Source: CAYOPZ01 sp964406005 (lineage in GTDB: Bacteria; Bacteroidota; Bacteroidia; Bacteroidales; SM23-62). From it: a stretch of DNA of 9,684 nt. Position 1 is the stretch's first letter. Each line of letters opens with the position of its first letter. A model generated the notes under the pieces. The model did no database searches. It had not been told where the DNA came from and saw nothing but the letters and a program-made list of their open reading frames with translations. The stretch is from assembly GCA_964406005.1 (NCBI GenBank), contig CAYOPZ010000056.1:1-9684 (forward strand), written 5' to 3'. The translations under genes were made by a program, and so were the position numbers. Below are positions 1 to 7,659 of this stretch, piece after piece.

Positions 1-22
1 ACCGTTAAATCATTTAAAATAT

Positions 23-48
23 GCGTTGGCATCTTAATAGCACAACGC
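23..48. repeat. Short inverted repeat upstream of the DUF4251 gene
   Basis: GCGTTG at 23-28 is the inverse of CAACGC at 43-48, with a 14-base gap, and lies 27 bases before the DUF4251 start codon. It could be an operator or chance. No matching Bacteroidota promoter box was found beside it. Confidence 0.3.
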
Positions 49-74
49 GTTATTAATAAATAAAAAGTATAGTC

Positions 75-647
75 ATGAGAACCGCAGCAACTTTATTACT
101 TGCATTTGCAATGATCCTCGGCGCGAACGCCCAGGAACAGGAAAAACTCTCCAAATCGGAACTCCGCAAGTTTCAGCGTGAGCAGAAAAAAGCGGAAATG
201 GAGGCCGAACGTGAAAAAATGGCCGTTCTCACCGAATTCATGATCACGAACCAGCGCTTCGTTTTGGAAGCCCAGTACCTCAGCGACAGGTATGGTACGC
301 GCGTCCCGGTCCAGTCAAACATAAATTTCGTGATGGTTGATTCCCTGGTGGCCACCATACAGCTCGGATCGGCCATGAGCGCCGGCTACAACGGCGTCGG
401 CGGGACCACCGTAGAAGGAAGAGTGAGCAACTACAAATACACCAAGGTCGGCAAGAAGGAGGATTCGTATTCCGTAAGCATGAACTTCATGTCCAGCTTG
501 GGGAATTACGATATCACCATGATGGCGAATGCCGAAGGTTACACCGATGCCACCATCCGAGGGAACTGGCCGGGCTCCCTGAATTACCACGGAAGGCTGG
601 TACCTTTATCCGAGTCAAGGATTTACAAAGGCATGCCCAGTTACTAG
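75..647 (+). CDS. Exported DUF4251 domain protein
   Basis: This 190-residue protein begins with a classic signal peptide: MRTAA, a hydrophobic core to about residue 16, then GANA before Q20, a plausible signal peptidase I site. Residues 21-48 are a highly charged, probably coiled segment rich in K and E. The rest (about 55-190) matches the DUF4251 family seen in Bacteroidota: FVLEAQYL near the start, a central glycine-rich GYNGVGG stretch, and the family's alternating beta-strand pattern ending in SLNYHGRLVPL and SRIYKG. DUF4251 proteins are periplasmic or envelope proteins of unknown biochemical function, so no reaction is assigned. The gene stands alone and converges on the hydrolase gene with a gap of about 45 bp. 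The ATG at 75 is chosen because it begins the signal peptide directly. Confidence 0.85.
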   Translation: MRTAATLLLAFAMILGANAQEQEKLSKSELRKFQREQKKAEMEAEREKMAVLTEFMITNQRFVLEAQYLSDRYGTRVPVQSNINFVMVDSLVATIQLGSAMSAGYNGVGGTTVEGRVSNYKYTKVGKKEDSYSVSMNFMSSLGNYDITMMANAEGYTDATIRGNWPGSLNYHGRLVPLSESRIYKGMPSY

Positions 648-691
648 AAGAAGGATAAAGCCCTTTGCCCATGCCCGGCACGGAGAGCCGG

Positions 692-1555
692 TCAGCCGGA
701 GAGGGCCGGGTCGTTCTTGAATTCATCCAGCGTGAAGGTCCGGTCCGCCCGGATCCCCCGCAGCGTATCCTTCAGGGTGCAGCATTCCGATTGAAGATCG
801 TGGTAAAAATAATAGGTGTAACCCCGGTCCAGGGACTCCTTCAGGAAATCCGCTTTTTCATTCAGTGAAACCAGGGGCTGGGTATCGTACCCGCAGACCC
901 AGGACATGCTGATGTTTCCCACCAGCGGGATCAGGTCGGCGGTGTTCACCAGGGTCCTCCCCCGGTAGTTTACCAGCCCGATGGCCTGTCCCACGCTGTG
1001 CCCGTCGAACAGCCGGATCTGCACGTTCGGGGTCAGCTCGAATTCCCTGTCAAACAGCTCGAGCTGCCCGCTGTCCCGTATGGGCTCGAAATTCTCCTTC
1101 AGGAAGGAGGCCCTTTCGAGCCGGTTGGGCTCCAGGGCAAGATCCCACTGGGAACGACTGACCCAGTAACGGGCGTTCTGGAAAACCGTCAGCAGTTTTG
1201 AGCGGTCCTCGTTGCGGCGGACGCTTCCCCCGCAATGGTCGAAATGCAGGTGGGTCAGGACCATATCGGTGATGTCATCCGGGGTGAGCCCGAGGGCGGC
1301 CAGGCTTCCCGCAAGGGAATCCTCCCCGAACAGATAATAATGGCTGAAGAACTTATGGTCCTGCTTGTCCCCGATCCCGTTGTCGAACAGGATCCGCCGC
1401 TTACCGTCCACCACGAGCAGGCTGCGCATGCTGATGGCGATCATGTTGTTCTTGTCCGCCCGGTACTGTTTTTCCCATAGGCTTTTGGGCACGATGCCGA
1501 ACATGGCGCCCCCGTCGAGCCTCATGTTTCCGCAGGCAACGGTATAAATCTCCAT
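692..1555 (-). CDS. MBL-fold metallo-hydrolase
   Basis: This is a metallo-beta-lactamase-fold hydrolase of 287 residues, a length typical of the AHL-lactonase/YtnP-like branch. The metal-binding signature THLHFDH (HxHxDH) is at about residues 101-107. The other expected ligands are visible: H186 in DGHSVGQ, D207 in NTADLIP, and a C-terminal histidine (H252) in FYHD. It has no signal peptide, so it is probably cytoplasmic. The substrate cannot be told from sequence; lactones and other esters are usual in the family. A longer reading would start at a TTG at 1585, but the ATG at 1555 begins the family-like MEIYTVACGN and leaves room for a promoter, so it is preferred. The gene is divergent from the Mur ligase gene 43 bp away and is GC-rich like it. 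Confidence 0.85.
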   Translation of the reverse strand: MEIYTVACGNMRLDGGAMFGIVPKSLWEKQYRADKNNMIAISMRSLLVVDGKRRILFDNGIGDKQDHKFFSHYYLFGEDSLAGSLAALGLTPDDITDMVLTHLHFDHCGGSVRRNEDRSKLLTVFQNARYWVSRSQWDLALEPNRLERASFLKENFEPIRDSGQLELFDREFELTPNVQIRLFDGHSVGQAIGLVNYRGRTLVNTADLIPLVGNISMSWVCGYDTQPLVSLNEKADFLKESLDRGYTYYFYHDLQSECCTLKDTLRGIRADRTFTLDEFKNDPALSG

Positions 1556-1591
1556 ATCTTTGCTTATTTTGCGATCAGATCGCAAAGATAT
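1554..1591. promoter_or_regulatory. Divergent promoter region with nested inverted repeats
   Basis: A perfect 10-bp inverted repeat (ATATCTTTGC at 1554-1563, GCAAAGATAT at 1582-1591) flanks the gap between the two divergent genes. Each arm contains TATCTTTG, which fits the Bacteroidota -7 box TAnnTTTG, one copy facing each gene. Nested inside is a 19-bp palindrome at 1568-1586 (TTTGCGATC, A, GATCGCAAA). The minus-strand copy is well placed for the hydrolase ATG at 1555, and the plus-strand copy for the Mur ligase ATG at 1598. No good -33 TTG was found 19 bp upstream of either, so the promoter call is moderate. The palindrome would suit a dimeric repressor. Confidence 0.5.
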
Positions 1592-1597
1592 TCAAAA

Positions 1598-2974
1598 ATG
1601 CGGGTTCACTTCATAGCCATCGGCGGGGCGGTCATGCACAACCTGGCCCTGGCCCTGCAGGGGAAGGGCTACCGGGTGAGCGGGTCGGACGACGAGATCT
1701 TCGAACCATCCAGGGGAAGGCTCGAGAGGGGGGGACTTCTGCCGGAAAGAACCGGGTGGGACCCGGACCGGATCGGGCCGGACACAGACGTGGTCATCCT
1801 GGGAATGCATGCCAGGGAAGACAATCCTGAGCTGCAGCGGGCACGGGAACTGGGGATCCGGATACAGTCCTTCCCCGAATTTCTCTATGGGCAGACCCGC
1901 GATAAAAGGCGCATTGTCATCGGGGGAAGCCACGGCAAGACCACCATCACCTCCATGATCATGCACGTTCTGAAATACCACGGGATCCGGTTCGATTACA
2001 TGGTCGGATCGCAGGTGGAGGGTTTCGAAACCATGGTCGGCCTCAGCGAGGAATCCGGGATTGCCGTGTTCGAAGGCGATGAGTACCTCACATCCGCGCT
2101 CGACCGGCGCCCCAAGTTCCACCTTTACAGGCCGCATATTTCACTCATCTCCGGGATTGCCTGGGACCATATGAATGTCTTCCCCCGTGAAGAAGACTAC
2201 CTGGAGCAGTTCAGGATCTTCATCGAAAAGACCGAGGTCGGGGGATCGCTCGTATACTGCATGGAGGACCCGGTCGTACAGGACCTGGTCAAAAACTCGG
2301 GCCGGATCCTGGATTACGTCCCCTACAGGGAACACCCGTTCGATGATACTTCCGGTTCGACCCTGCTCATTTACAACGGGAACCGCTTCCCGGTCAGCGT
2401 ATTCGGCCGCCATAACATGCAGAACATCAACGGGGCGCGCACCGTCTGCGAACTCCTCGGTATCGGGCATGAGGACTTCTACAAAGCCATCGCATCGTTC
2501 AAGGGTGCCGGAAGGCGGATGCAGTTGCTTGGCGAGAACGGGGAGACCGCCGTTTACCTGGATTTCGCCCATGCACCGTCCAAGGTCATGGCCACCACCT
2601 CTGCCCTGAAGGACCGGTACCCCGAACGGCACCTGGTCGCCGTGCTCGAGCTCCACACCTTCAGCAGCCTCAATGCCGGATTCCTGCCCCGTTATGCCGA
2701 TTCGATGGACCCTGCCGATACTGCAATCGTCTATTACAATCCCAGGACCGTCGAGCATAAGAGGCTGCCCCCGATCTCGGCCGGCCAGATCAAGGAGGCT
2801 TTCAGGAAAGAAGGATTGATGGTGTACACCGACTCGGGCAGGCTGGTGGATTGCCTATCTGCCGACGACTGGGCCGGGTGCAATCTCCTGGTCATGACAT
2901 CCGGCAATTTCGACGAGCAGGACCTCGAAGCGCTGGCCCAAAGGATCACCGCGCCGGTTAGCCCGGAGACCTGA
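1598..2974 (+). CDS. mpl: Mpl-like UDP-MurNAc:peptide ligase (Mur ligase family)
   Basis: This 458-residue ATP-dependent ligase belongs to the Mur family. Mpl recycles murein by joining L-Ala-gamma-D-Glu-meso-DAP released from the wall to UDP-MurNAc in the cytoplasm. The N-terminal domain starts with MRVHFIAIGG and the SGSDDEIF motif. The ATP P-loop GGSHGKTT is at residues 109-116, FEGDEY at 158-163, and WDHMNVF at 189-195; the last two match the EADEY and FDHADIF positions of Mpl better than the equivalents in MurC. A C-terminal ligase domain follows (HAPSK, then LELHTFSSLN). Length agrees with Mpl. Bacteroidota copies are often labelled UDP-N-acetylmuramate-alanine ligase, so MurC-type naming is the main alternative. 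The start is the ATG shortly after the divergent promoter. Confidence 0.85.
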   Translation: MRVHFIAIGGAVMHNLALALQGKGYRVSGSDDEIFEPSRGRLERGGLLPERTGWDPDRIGPDTDVVILGMHAREDNPELQRARELGIRIQSFPEFLYGQTRDKRRIVIGGSHGKTTITSMIMHVLKYHGIRFDYMVGSQVEGFETMVGLSEESGIAVFEGDEYLTSALDRRPKFHLYRPHISLISGIAWDHMNVFPREEDYLEQFRIFIEKTEVGGSLVYCMEDPVVQDLVKNSGRILDYVPYREHPFDDTSGSTLLIYNGNRFPVSVFGRHNMQNINGARTVCELLGIGHEDFYKAIASFKGAGRRMQLLGENGETAVYLDFAHAPSKVMATTSALKDRYPERHLVAVLELHTFSSLNAGFLPRYADSMDPADTAIVYYNPRTVEHKRLPPISAGQIKEAFRKEGLMVYTDSGRLVDCLSADDWAGCNLLVMTSGNFDEQDLEALAQRITAPVSPET

Positions 2975-3094
2975 ACCTGCCTGCCGGAAGCCATAATTTT
3001 TTTTTCAACGGTCGCAGAGCTGCGCAATGCAAAGGACCCGGAGTTTATCCGGCACTGCAAGTAGTTTTCAACGAATATTTTTCATTTTGGATTC

Positions 3095-3124
3095 TTGTGA
3101 ACACATAAAATTCGATTATATTTG
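3095..3124 (+). promoter_or_regulatory. Bacteroidota-type promoter of tRNA-Glu
   Basis: TTG at 3095-3097 and TATATTTG at 3117-3124 are separated by exactly 19 bases. This matches the Bacteroidota primary sigma factor consensus (TTTG or TTG, N19, TAnnTTTG). Transcription would start near 3131, about 10 bases before the tRNA. Confidence 0.8.
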
Positions 3125-3141
3125 CACCGCCCGAAAAAAAC

Positions 3142-3213
3142 GGTCCGGTCGTCTAGTGGTTAGGACGCAAGGTTTTCATCCTTGTAACCGGGGTTCGATT
3201 CCCCGTCGGACTG
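3142..3213 (+). tRNA. tRNA-Glu (anticodon UUC)
   Basis: This 72-base gene folds as a complete cloverleaf. The acceptor is GGTCCGG with TCGGACT, closed by two G-U pairs, and the discriminator is G73. The D arm is GTCTAGTGGTTAGGAC, the anticodon stem is CAAGG/CCTTG around TTTTCAT (anticodon TTC), and the T arm is CGGGG/CCCCG around TTCGATT. CCA is not encoded, as is usual in Bacteroidota. Its last bases recur at 7617-7627, which suggests the gene served as an integration target. Confidence 0.95.
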
Positions 3214-3223
3214 CGACAATAAT

Positions 3224-3250
3224 AGCCTGATCATCAGGCTTTTATTATTT
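3224..3250 (+). terminator. Intrinsic terminator after tRNA-Glu
   Basis: AGCCTGA (3224-3230) pairs with TCAGGCT (3234-3240) around a 3-base loop, followed directly by TTTATTATTT. The flanks AATAAT (3218-3223) and ATTATT (3244-3249) can extend the pairing with a small bulge. This hairpin differs from the one at 7660-7682, so the tRNA-proximal terminator may have come in with the downstream DNA. Confidence 0.8.
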
Positions 3251-3326
3251 ATGTTCCCCTAATATAATATGCTTTTGTAAACTGGAAATTACGGTAAAGT
3301 TTCACTTACAAATTGGATTGCAATAT

Positions 3327-3361
3327 TTTACAATTTTGGAATCCAACTCCAAAATTGTAAA
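3327..3361. promoter_or_regulatory. 14-bp inverted repeat, probable operator of the DUF4143 ATPase gene
   Basis: TTTACAATTTTGGA (3327-3340) is the exact inverse of 3348-3361, with a 7-base spacer, and the repeat ends 8 bases before the ATPase ATG. A similar imperfect half (TACAAATTGGATTGCAA, 3307-3323) sits just upstream. The position suits an operator or a 5'UTR hairpin that hides the start region. There is no T-run after it, so it is not a normal terminator. Confidence 0.6.
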
Positions 3362-3369
3362 TTTACTGC

Positions 3370-4533
3370 ATGATACAACGTGAAGCAGAAAAGGAACTGA
3401 TTACACTGGCATCCCAGTTCAAAGCAGTAGCAGTAACCGGGCCACGCCAATCGGGAAAAACAACACTGGTAAAAAAGGTTTTCGAGGATAAACCTTATGC
3501 AAATCTCGAAAATCCGGATATCCGAAAATTTGCCCTGGAAGATCCCAGGGGTTTTTTGTCAAATTACCCCGACGGTGCAGTTTTGGACGAAGCGCAACGT
3601 GCACCCGAGTTATTTTCATACCTGCAGCAGATACTTGACGAGAGGACTGAACACGGATTATTCATTCTGACAGGTTCAAATAATTTCCTGATCCAGGAAA
3701 ATGTTTCGCAAAGTCTGGCCGGCAGGGCCGGATACTTGTTTTTGCTGCCTTTAAGCCTGCAGGAAATTAACAGGGCGGAAGAAAGCAGCAACCCTGTCCT
3801 GTTCCGCGGAGGTTATCCGGCACTCTACCACGAGAATGTCGACACGACAACCTTTTACTCCAATTATATCCGTACTTATGTCGAACGCGATGTAAGGTTG
3901 CTGAAAAATATAACTGATCTGTTTGATTTCGAGCGCTTTATCCGGCTTTGTGCCGGCAGGACAGGTCAACTGCTTAATATGAGCAGCCTTGCAATGGAAC
4001 TGGGCGTTGACATAAAAACAATCGGTTCGTGGATCGGTATACTGGAAACAAGTTTTATTGTTTTCAGGTTGCAGCCCTATCATAAGAATTTTAACAAACG
4101 TATCGTAAAAACACCCAAACTCTATTTCTATGATACAGGACTTGCCAGTGCATTACTGGGTTTGGAAAGCGATGAACAATTGTCACTGAACCCATACAGG
4201 GGAAACCTCTTTGAGAACCTCGTTATTGTAGAATTTTTAAAATGCCGGTACAACCGTGGTAAATCCAGTAACCTGTTCTTCTGGCGTGATAACACAGGAA
4301 ATGAGCTTGACCTGATTATTGAAGAAGGTAATTACCAGGTTCCCGTTGAAATTAAATCGGGCCAAACCCTTTCTGAAGAATCCTTTAAAGGAATCCGGTA
4401 CTGGAACAAATTAACGGCAACCGAAGGTGGATATCTTATATATGACGGAGATATGCTCCAGAAAAGAAGCCACGAGATCAATGCAATACCATTAAAAAAG
4501 ATGCATTCAACCAAGCTATTTACTCAACTATAG
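3370..4533 (+). CDS. AAA_14/DUF4143 ATPase
   Basis: This 387-residue protein is an AAA_14 P-loop ATPase joined to a C-terminal DUF4143 domain, a common length and layout. The Walker A motif GPRQSGKTT is at residues 24-32, the Walker B motif AVLDEAQ has D73 and E74, and a sensor-like LTGSNN is at 100-105. GRAGYLFLLPLSLQE (118-132), FRGGYP (145-150) and YVERDVR (170-176) are family hallmarks. DUF4143 contains GNLFENLVIVE (278-288) and a nuclease-like core of NELDLII (311-317) and VEIKSG (326-331) that resembles PD-(D/E)xK. The cellular role of the family is unknown; these genes are frequent in variable regions of Bacteroidota. A long inverted repeat lies just upstream, and the next gene starts 9 bases after its stop. 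Confidence 0.9.
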   Translation: MIQREAEKELITLASQFKAVAVTGPRQSGKTTLVKKVFEDKPYANLENPDIRKFALEDPRGFLSNYPDGAVLDEAQRAPELFSYLQQILDERTEHGLFILTGSNNFLIQENVSQSLAGRAGYLFLLPLSLQEINRAEESSNPVLFRGGYPALYHENVDTTTFYSNYIRTYVERDVRLLKNITDLFDFERFIRLCAGRTGQLLNMSSLAMELGVDIKTIGSWIGILETSFIVFRLQPYHKNFNKRIVKTPKLYFYDTGLASALLGLESDEQLSLNPYRGNLFENLVIVEFLKCRYNRGKSSNLFFWRDNTGNELDLIIEEGNYQVPVEIKSGQTLSEESFKGIRYWNKLTATEGGYLIYDGDMLQKRSHEINAIPLKKMHSTKLFTQL

Positions 4534-4542
4534 AATTCAGCC

Positions 4543-5898
4543 ATGAACGATGAAAGAATAAAGAAGCTTGCCCGCCTGGAACCGGAAGTTCTGGCTGATG
4601 CCCTGTTAAAACTGGCAGAGTATGATGACAGGGCTGACCGTGTTGTTGAACGCCTGACCAGCGATCCGGATGATATCATCAAGAAATTTAAAAGCAGGAT
4701 CAACGGATTGAAGCGCAGGAAAAAGTTCATTCACCGCAGTGAATCCGGACCATTTGCAAAAAAACTCGATGATTTGCTGGAGGACCTGGAAGAAGCAAAT
4801 CCCGAACCCTGTGCGGGAATGAAACTTGTAGCATCATTTCTGGAGACAGATCATATTATTTACAACAATTGCGATGATTCCAGCGGTCATATCAGTGACG
4901 TTTACAGATACGGCGCCCGTAATTTATTTGCCGAGTATGCTTCCCGATGCAGGGACAAGAAAAAGGTCCTTGATATGATGATAAAAATCTATTCAAACGA
5001 TCGCTTCGGCACGCGTGACGGAATATTGGATAAAGCCAGGCAGTTTTTAGGTGACGAAGAAGTTAAAAACGCAATACATCTGTTTGAAATACTCGCAGAG
5101 GGAGAAAGCAATGAATACCGGAAGTGTCATTTTCAACTTGCCGTTGAGTCACTGGCAAGGCAAACAGGTAACGCAAAACTGTTTGAGAAGGTCCGCCTTC
5201 AATCTCAGCCGAAGCCCGGAACCTCCACCAGCATGGATATTGCCAGGGTTTACCTGGAGAGCGGTGATCCAAAAACAGCCCTGGAATGGATCGATAAGAT
5301 CCCGCCGAATGAATCGTATATGTACAATGAAAGAATAAATCTTCTGCAACAGATTTACGGACAGTTAGGTGATCCCGGGAAGCAGGCTGAAATGGCCTGG
5401 ATGAATTTCAGGACACTCAGATGTTTGAATACCCTGGATAACCTGCTTAATATTATCGGTGAAGAAAAAAGGGAACGGGTGATAGAGGATGAAGCCACAC
5501 TGATAATAGATGAAGAAAATATTGAGTATTCGGACATCCGGTTCCTGATTGATGTAAAAAGGTTTGAAGAAGCTGAGATCTGCATCCTGGCAAAGGCTGG
5601 AGCCAAAACACTGGAGGGCGAATTCTATTATACCCTCCTGCCAATAGCCAAAGCCATGGAAGCTGAGGGCAGGTACCTGGCAGCGAGTATGATATACAGG
5701 GCACTGCTTGATTCCATACTGGATCGGAAATACTATAAGGCTTATTCTCATGCTGCAAAGTACTTACGAAAACTGGATAACCTGGCAATGGATACAGATG
5801 ATTGGCAAGACCTTGGTGAGCATCATGAATATTTCGACTGGCTGAACCGGGTCCATGGAAAGAAAACCAGTTTCTGGAGGCATTACAGAAGTCAATAA
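4543..5898 (+). CDS. DUF6880 family helical-repeat protein
   Basis: This 451-residue protein has no signal peptide or membrane segment and is almost wholly predicted alpha-helical, with TPR/HEAT-like pairs of helices across about residues 130-430. Two features point to DUF6880: the NNCDDSSGHISDVY stretch (about 108-121) and the ending YFDWLNRVHGKKTSFW (to about 445), followed by a short basic tail. The family has no established biochemical role; the helical repeats suggest a scaffold or binding surface. The gene starts 9 bases after the ATPase gene, consistent with one transcript. The family assignment is from recalled motifs, not a search. Confidence 0.7.
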   Translation: MNDERIKKLARLEPEVLADALLKLAEYDDRADRVVERLTSDPDDIIKKFKSRINGLKRRKKFIHRSESGPFAKKLDDLLEDLEEANPEPCAGMKLVASFLETDHIIYNNCDDSSGHISDVYRYGARNLFAEYASRCRDKKKVLDMMIKIYSNDRFGTRDGILDKARQFLGDEEVKNAIHLFEILAEGESNEYRKCHFQLAVESLARQTGNAKLFEKVRLQSQPKPGTSTSMDIARVYLESGDPKTALEWIDKIPPNESYMYNERINLLQQIYGQLGDPGKQAEMAWMNFRTLRCLNTLDNLLNIIGEEKRERVIEDEATLIIDEENIEYSDIRFLIDVKRFEEAEICILAKAGAKTLEGEFYYTLLPIAKAMEAEGRYLAASMIYRALLDSILDRKYYKAYSHAAKYLRKLDNLAMDTDDWQDLGEHHEYFDWLNRVHGKKTSFWRHYRSQ

Positions 5899-5937
5899 AA
5901 GATCACTATATTCACCCGGAATTTCTATTGGTCAGCC

Positions 5938-6996
5938 ATGCCGGCGGAAATAAACCCGCAAAAGAAACATCAGCCAACCCAGCTTGATCTCTGGGGCAAT
6001 AAAAACGATTTCCACTGGGAGGAATTTAAAGTAGCAAGGGAATACGTCAGATCCCTGAAGCTTAAAGATCATGAAGGATGGGAAGATCTGGTAAACAACC
6101 GTAAACTGCATGGTACAAATATCCCCTCAAATCCTGACGAAGTATATAAAAACCATGGCTGGAAGGATTGGGATGACTGGTTGGGAACCGGAGAACAACA
6201 AACAGCCGGGAATAAGCCTGCAAACGGTTTGTTCGATTCAACACCCGGCGACGATTTATGGTCAGCTTCTACGGAGTCTAAATGGATGAATATCATAAAA
6301 GCACGCAAAATAGTCCGGAAATACGGATTTGAATACCGGGAGGAATGGGAAATGTTCGTCTCAGGAAAGTTTCCCGACAGGGAATCGCTGCCGGATAATA
6401 TACCCGGAAATCCGGAACAGGTTTATAAGCATGTCGGGTGGAAAGGGTGGAAAGACTGGTTGATTTCCCCTGATAGGCAAACAGTCTATACGGATTTCCA
6501 CAATGCACGTGATTTTGTCAGATCAAACAGGATCCCAGGCAAGGAAGCCTGGCGTGAATTTTTAAAGGAAAATAAAAAGCTTACAGGTGATTATCAAATG
6601 GTACTGCCCGAAAGGCCCAATCTTGAATACATCGATTCCGGCTGGGTAAGCTGGGAAGACTGGCTGGGAACAGAGATCGCTTACCAGGATTACAGCACCA
6701 CCAAAAGATTTATACGATCCCTGAAACTGAAGAACAGGCAGGAATGGTCAGCATTCTGCCACAACCAGCTTCCAGATAAACCGGTAAAATCTGAAAACAT
6801 CTATACGTATCCTGAAATTGCCTATCTCAATGAAGGTTGGCAGGACTGGGATGACTGGCTGGGAATATCGAAAAAAGACGAGGTTTGCCCAGAGCCTTCC
6901 GAATTACACGAAATTACCATAGAATGCAGATGCAAAGGCAGGATTGAGCATTGTCCGGTCTGTGATGGAAAAGGTTACTATATCAGAAAAATCTAA
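5938..6996 (+). CDS. Protein with four phage-integrase-type repeats and a Cys-rich tail
   Basis: This 352-residue protein contains four copies of a repeat of about 60 residues (roughly 29-84, 118-177, 185-244 and 250-310). Each starts like ARxxVRSLKLK, has a central W, and ends GWxxWxDWLG. This matches the phage-integrase repeat unit (PHINT_rpt) often found fused to integrases and helicases. No tyrosine-recombinase catalytic domain is present. The last 36 residues carry C317, C330, C332, C339 and C342, with CPVCDGKGYY like a DnaJ-type zinc ribbon. A nucleic-acid-binding role is plausible but inferred. It lies 39 bases after the DUF6880 gene and 40 before the next gene, probably in the same operon. 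Confidence 0.75.
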   Translation: MPAEINPQKKHQPTQLDLWGNKNDFHWEEFKVAREYVRSLKLKDHEGWEDLVNNRKLHGTNIPSNPDEVYKNHGWKDWDDWLGTGEQQTAGNKPANGLFDSTPGDDLWSASTESKWMNIIKARKIVRKYGFEYREEWEMFVSGKFPDRESLPDNIPGNPEQVYKHVGWKGWKDWLISPDRQTVYTDFHNARDFVRSNRIPGKEAWREFLKENKKLTGDYQMVLPERPNLEYIDSGWVSWEDWLGTEIAYQDYSTTKRFIRSLKLKNRQEWSAFCHNQLPDKPVKSENIYTYPEIAYLNEGWQDWDDWLGISKKDEVCPEPSELHEITIECRCKGRIEHCPVCDGKGYYIRKI

Positions 6997-7036
6997 GAAC
7001 CGAAAAAGGATTGCAGCCATGATGCAATGATACATT

Positions 7037-7540
7037 ATGGAAATGATCACGGACTTTGAGAAAATAAAACGGCTGGGCGAAGAAAGAGAAAAAGAGAATT
7101 TCGAATTCCGCGCCTGGTTGAAAATGCAGGAACCGAAAAAGACTGATAGTATTGTGCACCGGCTGAATCAACTCTATTCATCAAAGATTGATTGTACGGC
7201 CTGTGGTAACTGTTGTACCGTTATACGACCACTGGTAACCAATAAAGATATCAAAAGAATCATCCGACACCTCAATTTATCAGAAAATGAATTCAAAAAT
7301 GAATATACAGAACTTGATGGTGAAGGAGACAGGCTATTTAAAAACCTCCCCTGCAAATTCCTCGAAAATAAAAAGTGTTCCATTTATCCATACAGGCCTT
7401 TTGACTGCAGGTCCTATCCTCATCTGCATAAAAAGAATTTCATCTCCCGGTTATTTGGTGTAATTGATAATTATTCCGACTGCCCGATTGTATTCAACGT
7501 TTATGAGGATCTAAAATTACAGCTGGGTTTTAAAACATAA
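7037..7540 (+). CDS. YkgJ family cysteine-cluster protein
   Basis: This 167-residue protein has the CxxCxxCC motif of the YkgJ family (C53, C56, C59 and C60 in DCTACGNCC) followed by C106, C114, C124 and C149. C124 lies in the hallmark YPYRPFDCRSYP stretch. Such proteins are thought to bind a zinc or iron-sulfur cluster, but the reaction is unknown. The first 45 residues are charged and helical. The ATG at 7037 is used; a second ATG two codons later is possible. It is the last gene of the four-gene block, 40 bases after the previous stop. No clear hairpin terminator was seen directly after it, though one lies at 7660-7682. Confidence 0.8.
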   Translation: MEMITDFEKIKRLGEEREKENFEFRAWLKMQEPKKTDSIVHRLNQLYSSKIDCTACGNCCTVIRPLVTNKDIKRIIRHLNLSENEFKNEYTELDGEGDRLFKNLPCKFLENKKCSIYPYRPFDCRSYPHLHKKNFISRLFGVIDNYSDCPIVFNVYEDLKLQLGFKT

Positions 7541-7610
7541 ATATGTTTCGCCTGGCCATACTCTTAAATTATATCTGTCTGATTAACAATCCATAGTTAA
7601 CCTTTCATGA

Positions 7611-7627
7611 TTCCTGCGTCGGACTGC
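7611..7627 (+). repeat. Repeat of the tRNA-Glu 3' end, probable attachment-site remnant
   Basis: CGTCGGACTGC at 7617-7627 is identical to 3204-3214, the last ten bases of tRNA-Glu plus one base beyond. Upstream the match continues with a single small indel: TTCCTGCG (7611-7618) against TTCCCCG (3199-3205). Together the two copies bracket a four-gene block. This is the pattern left by integration into a tRNA 3' end. It could also be the relic of a second tRNA-Glu gene. Confidence 0.55.
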
Positions 7628-7659
7628 AAAACGCTTTCAAAAAGAAACGCAAAAATTCT

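Noticed and set aside
674..691. CCGGC/GCCGG hairpin between the convergent genes as a terminator
   Set aside because: The stem is only 5 bp and no T-run follows on either strand.
1556..1585. A ten-codon N-terminal extension of the MBL-fold hydrolase from a TTG codon
   Set aside because: The extension covers the palindromic promoter region and does not resemble the family start, whereas the ATG at 1555 begins MEIYTVACGN.
1592..2758. Long minus-strand open frames of 181 and 205 codons opposite the Mur ligase gene
   Set aside because: They are mirror frames of a GC-rich gene with clear Mur ligase motifs, and their translations show no domain.
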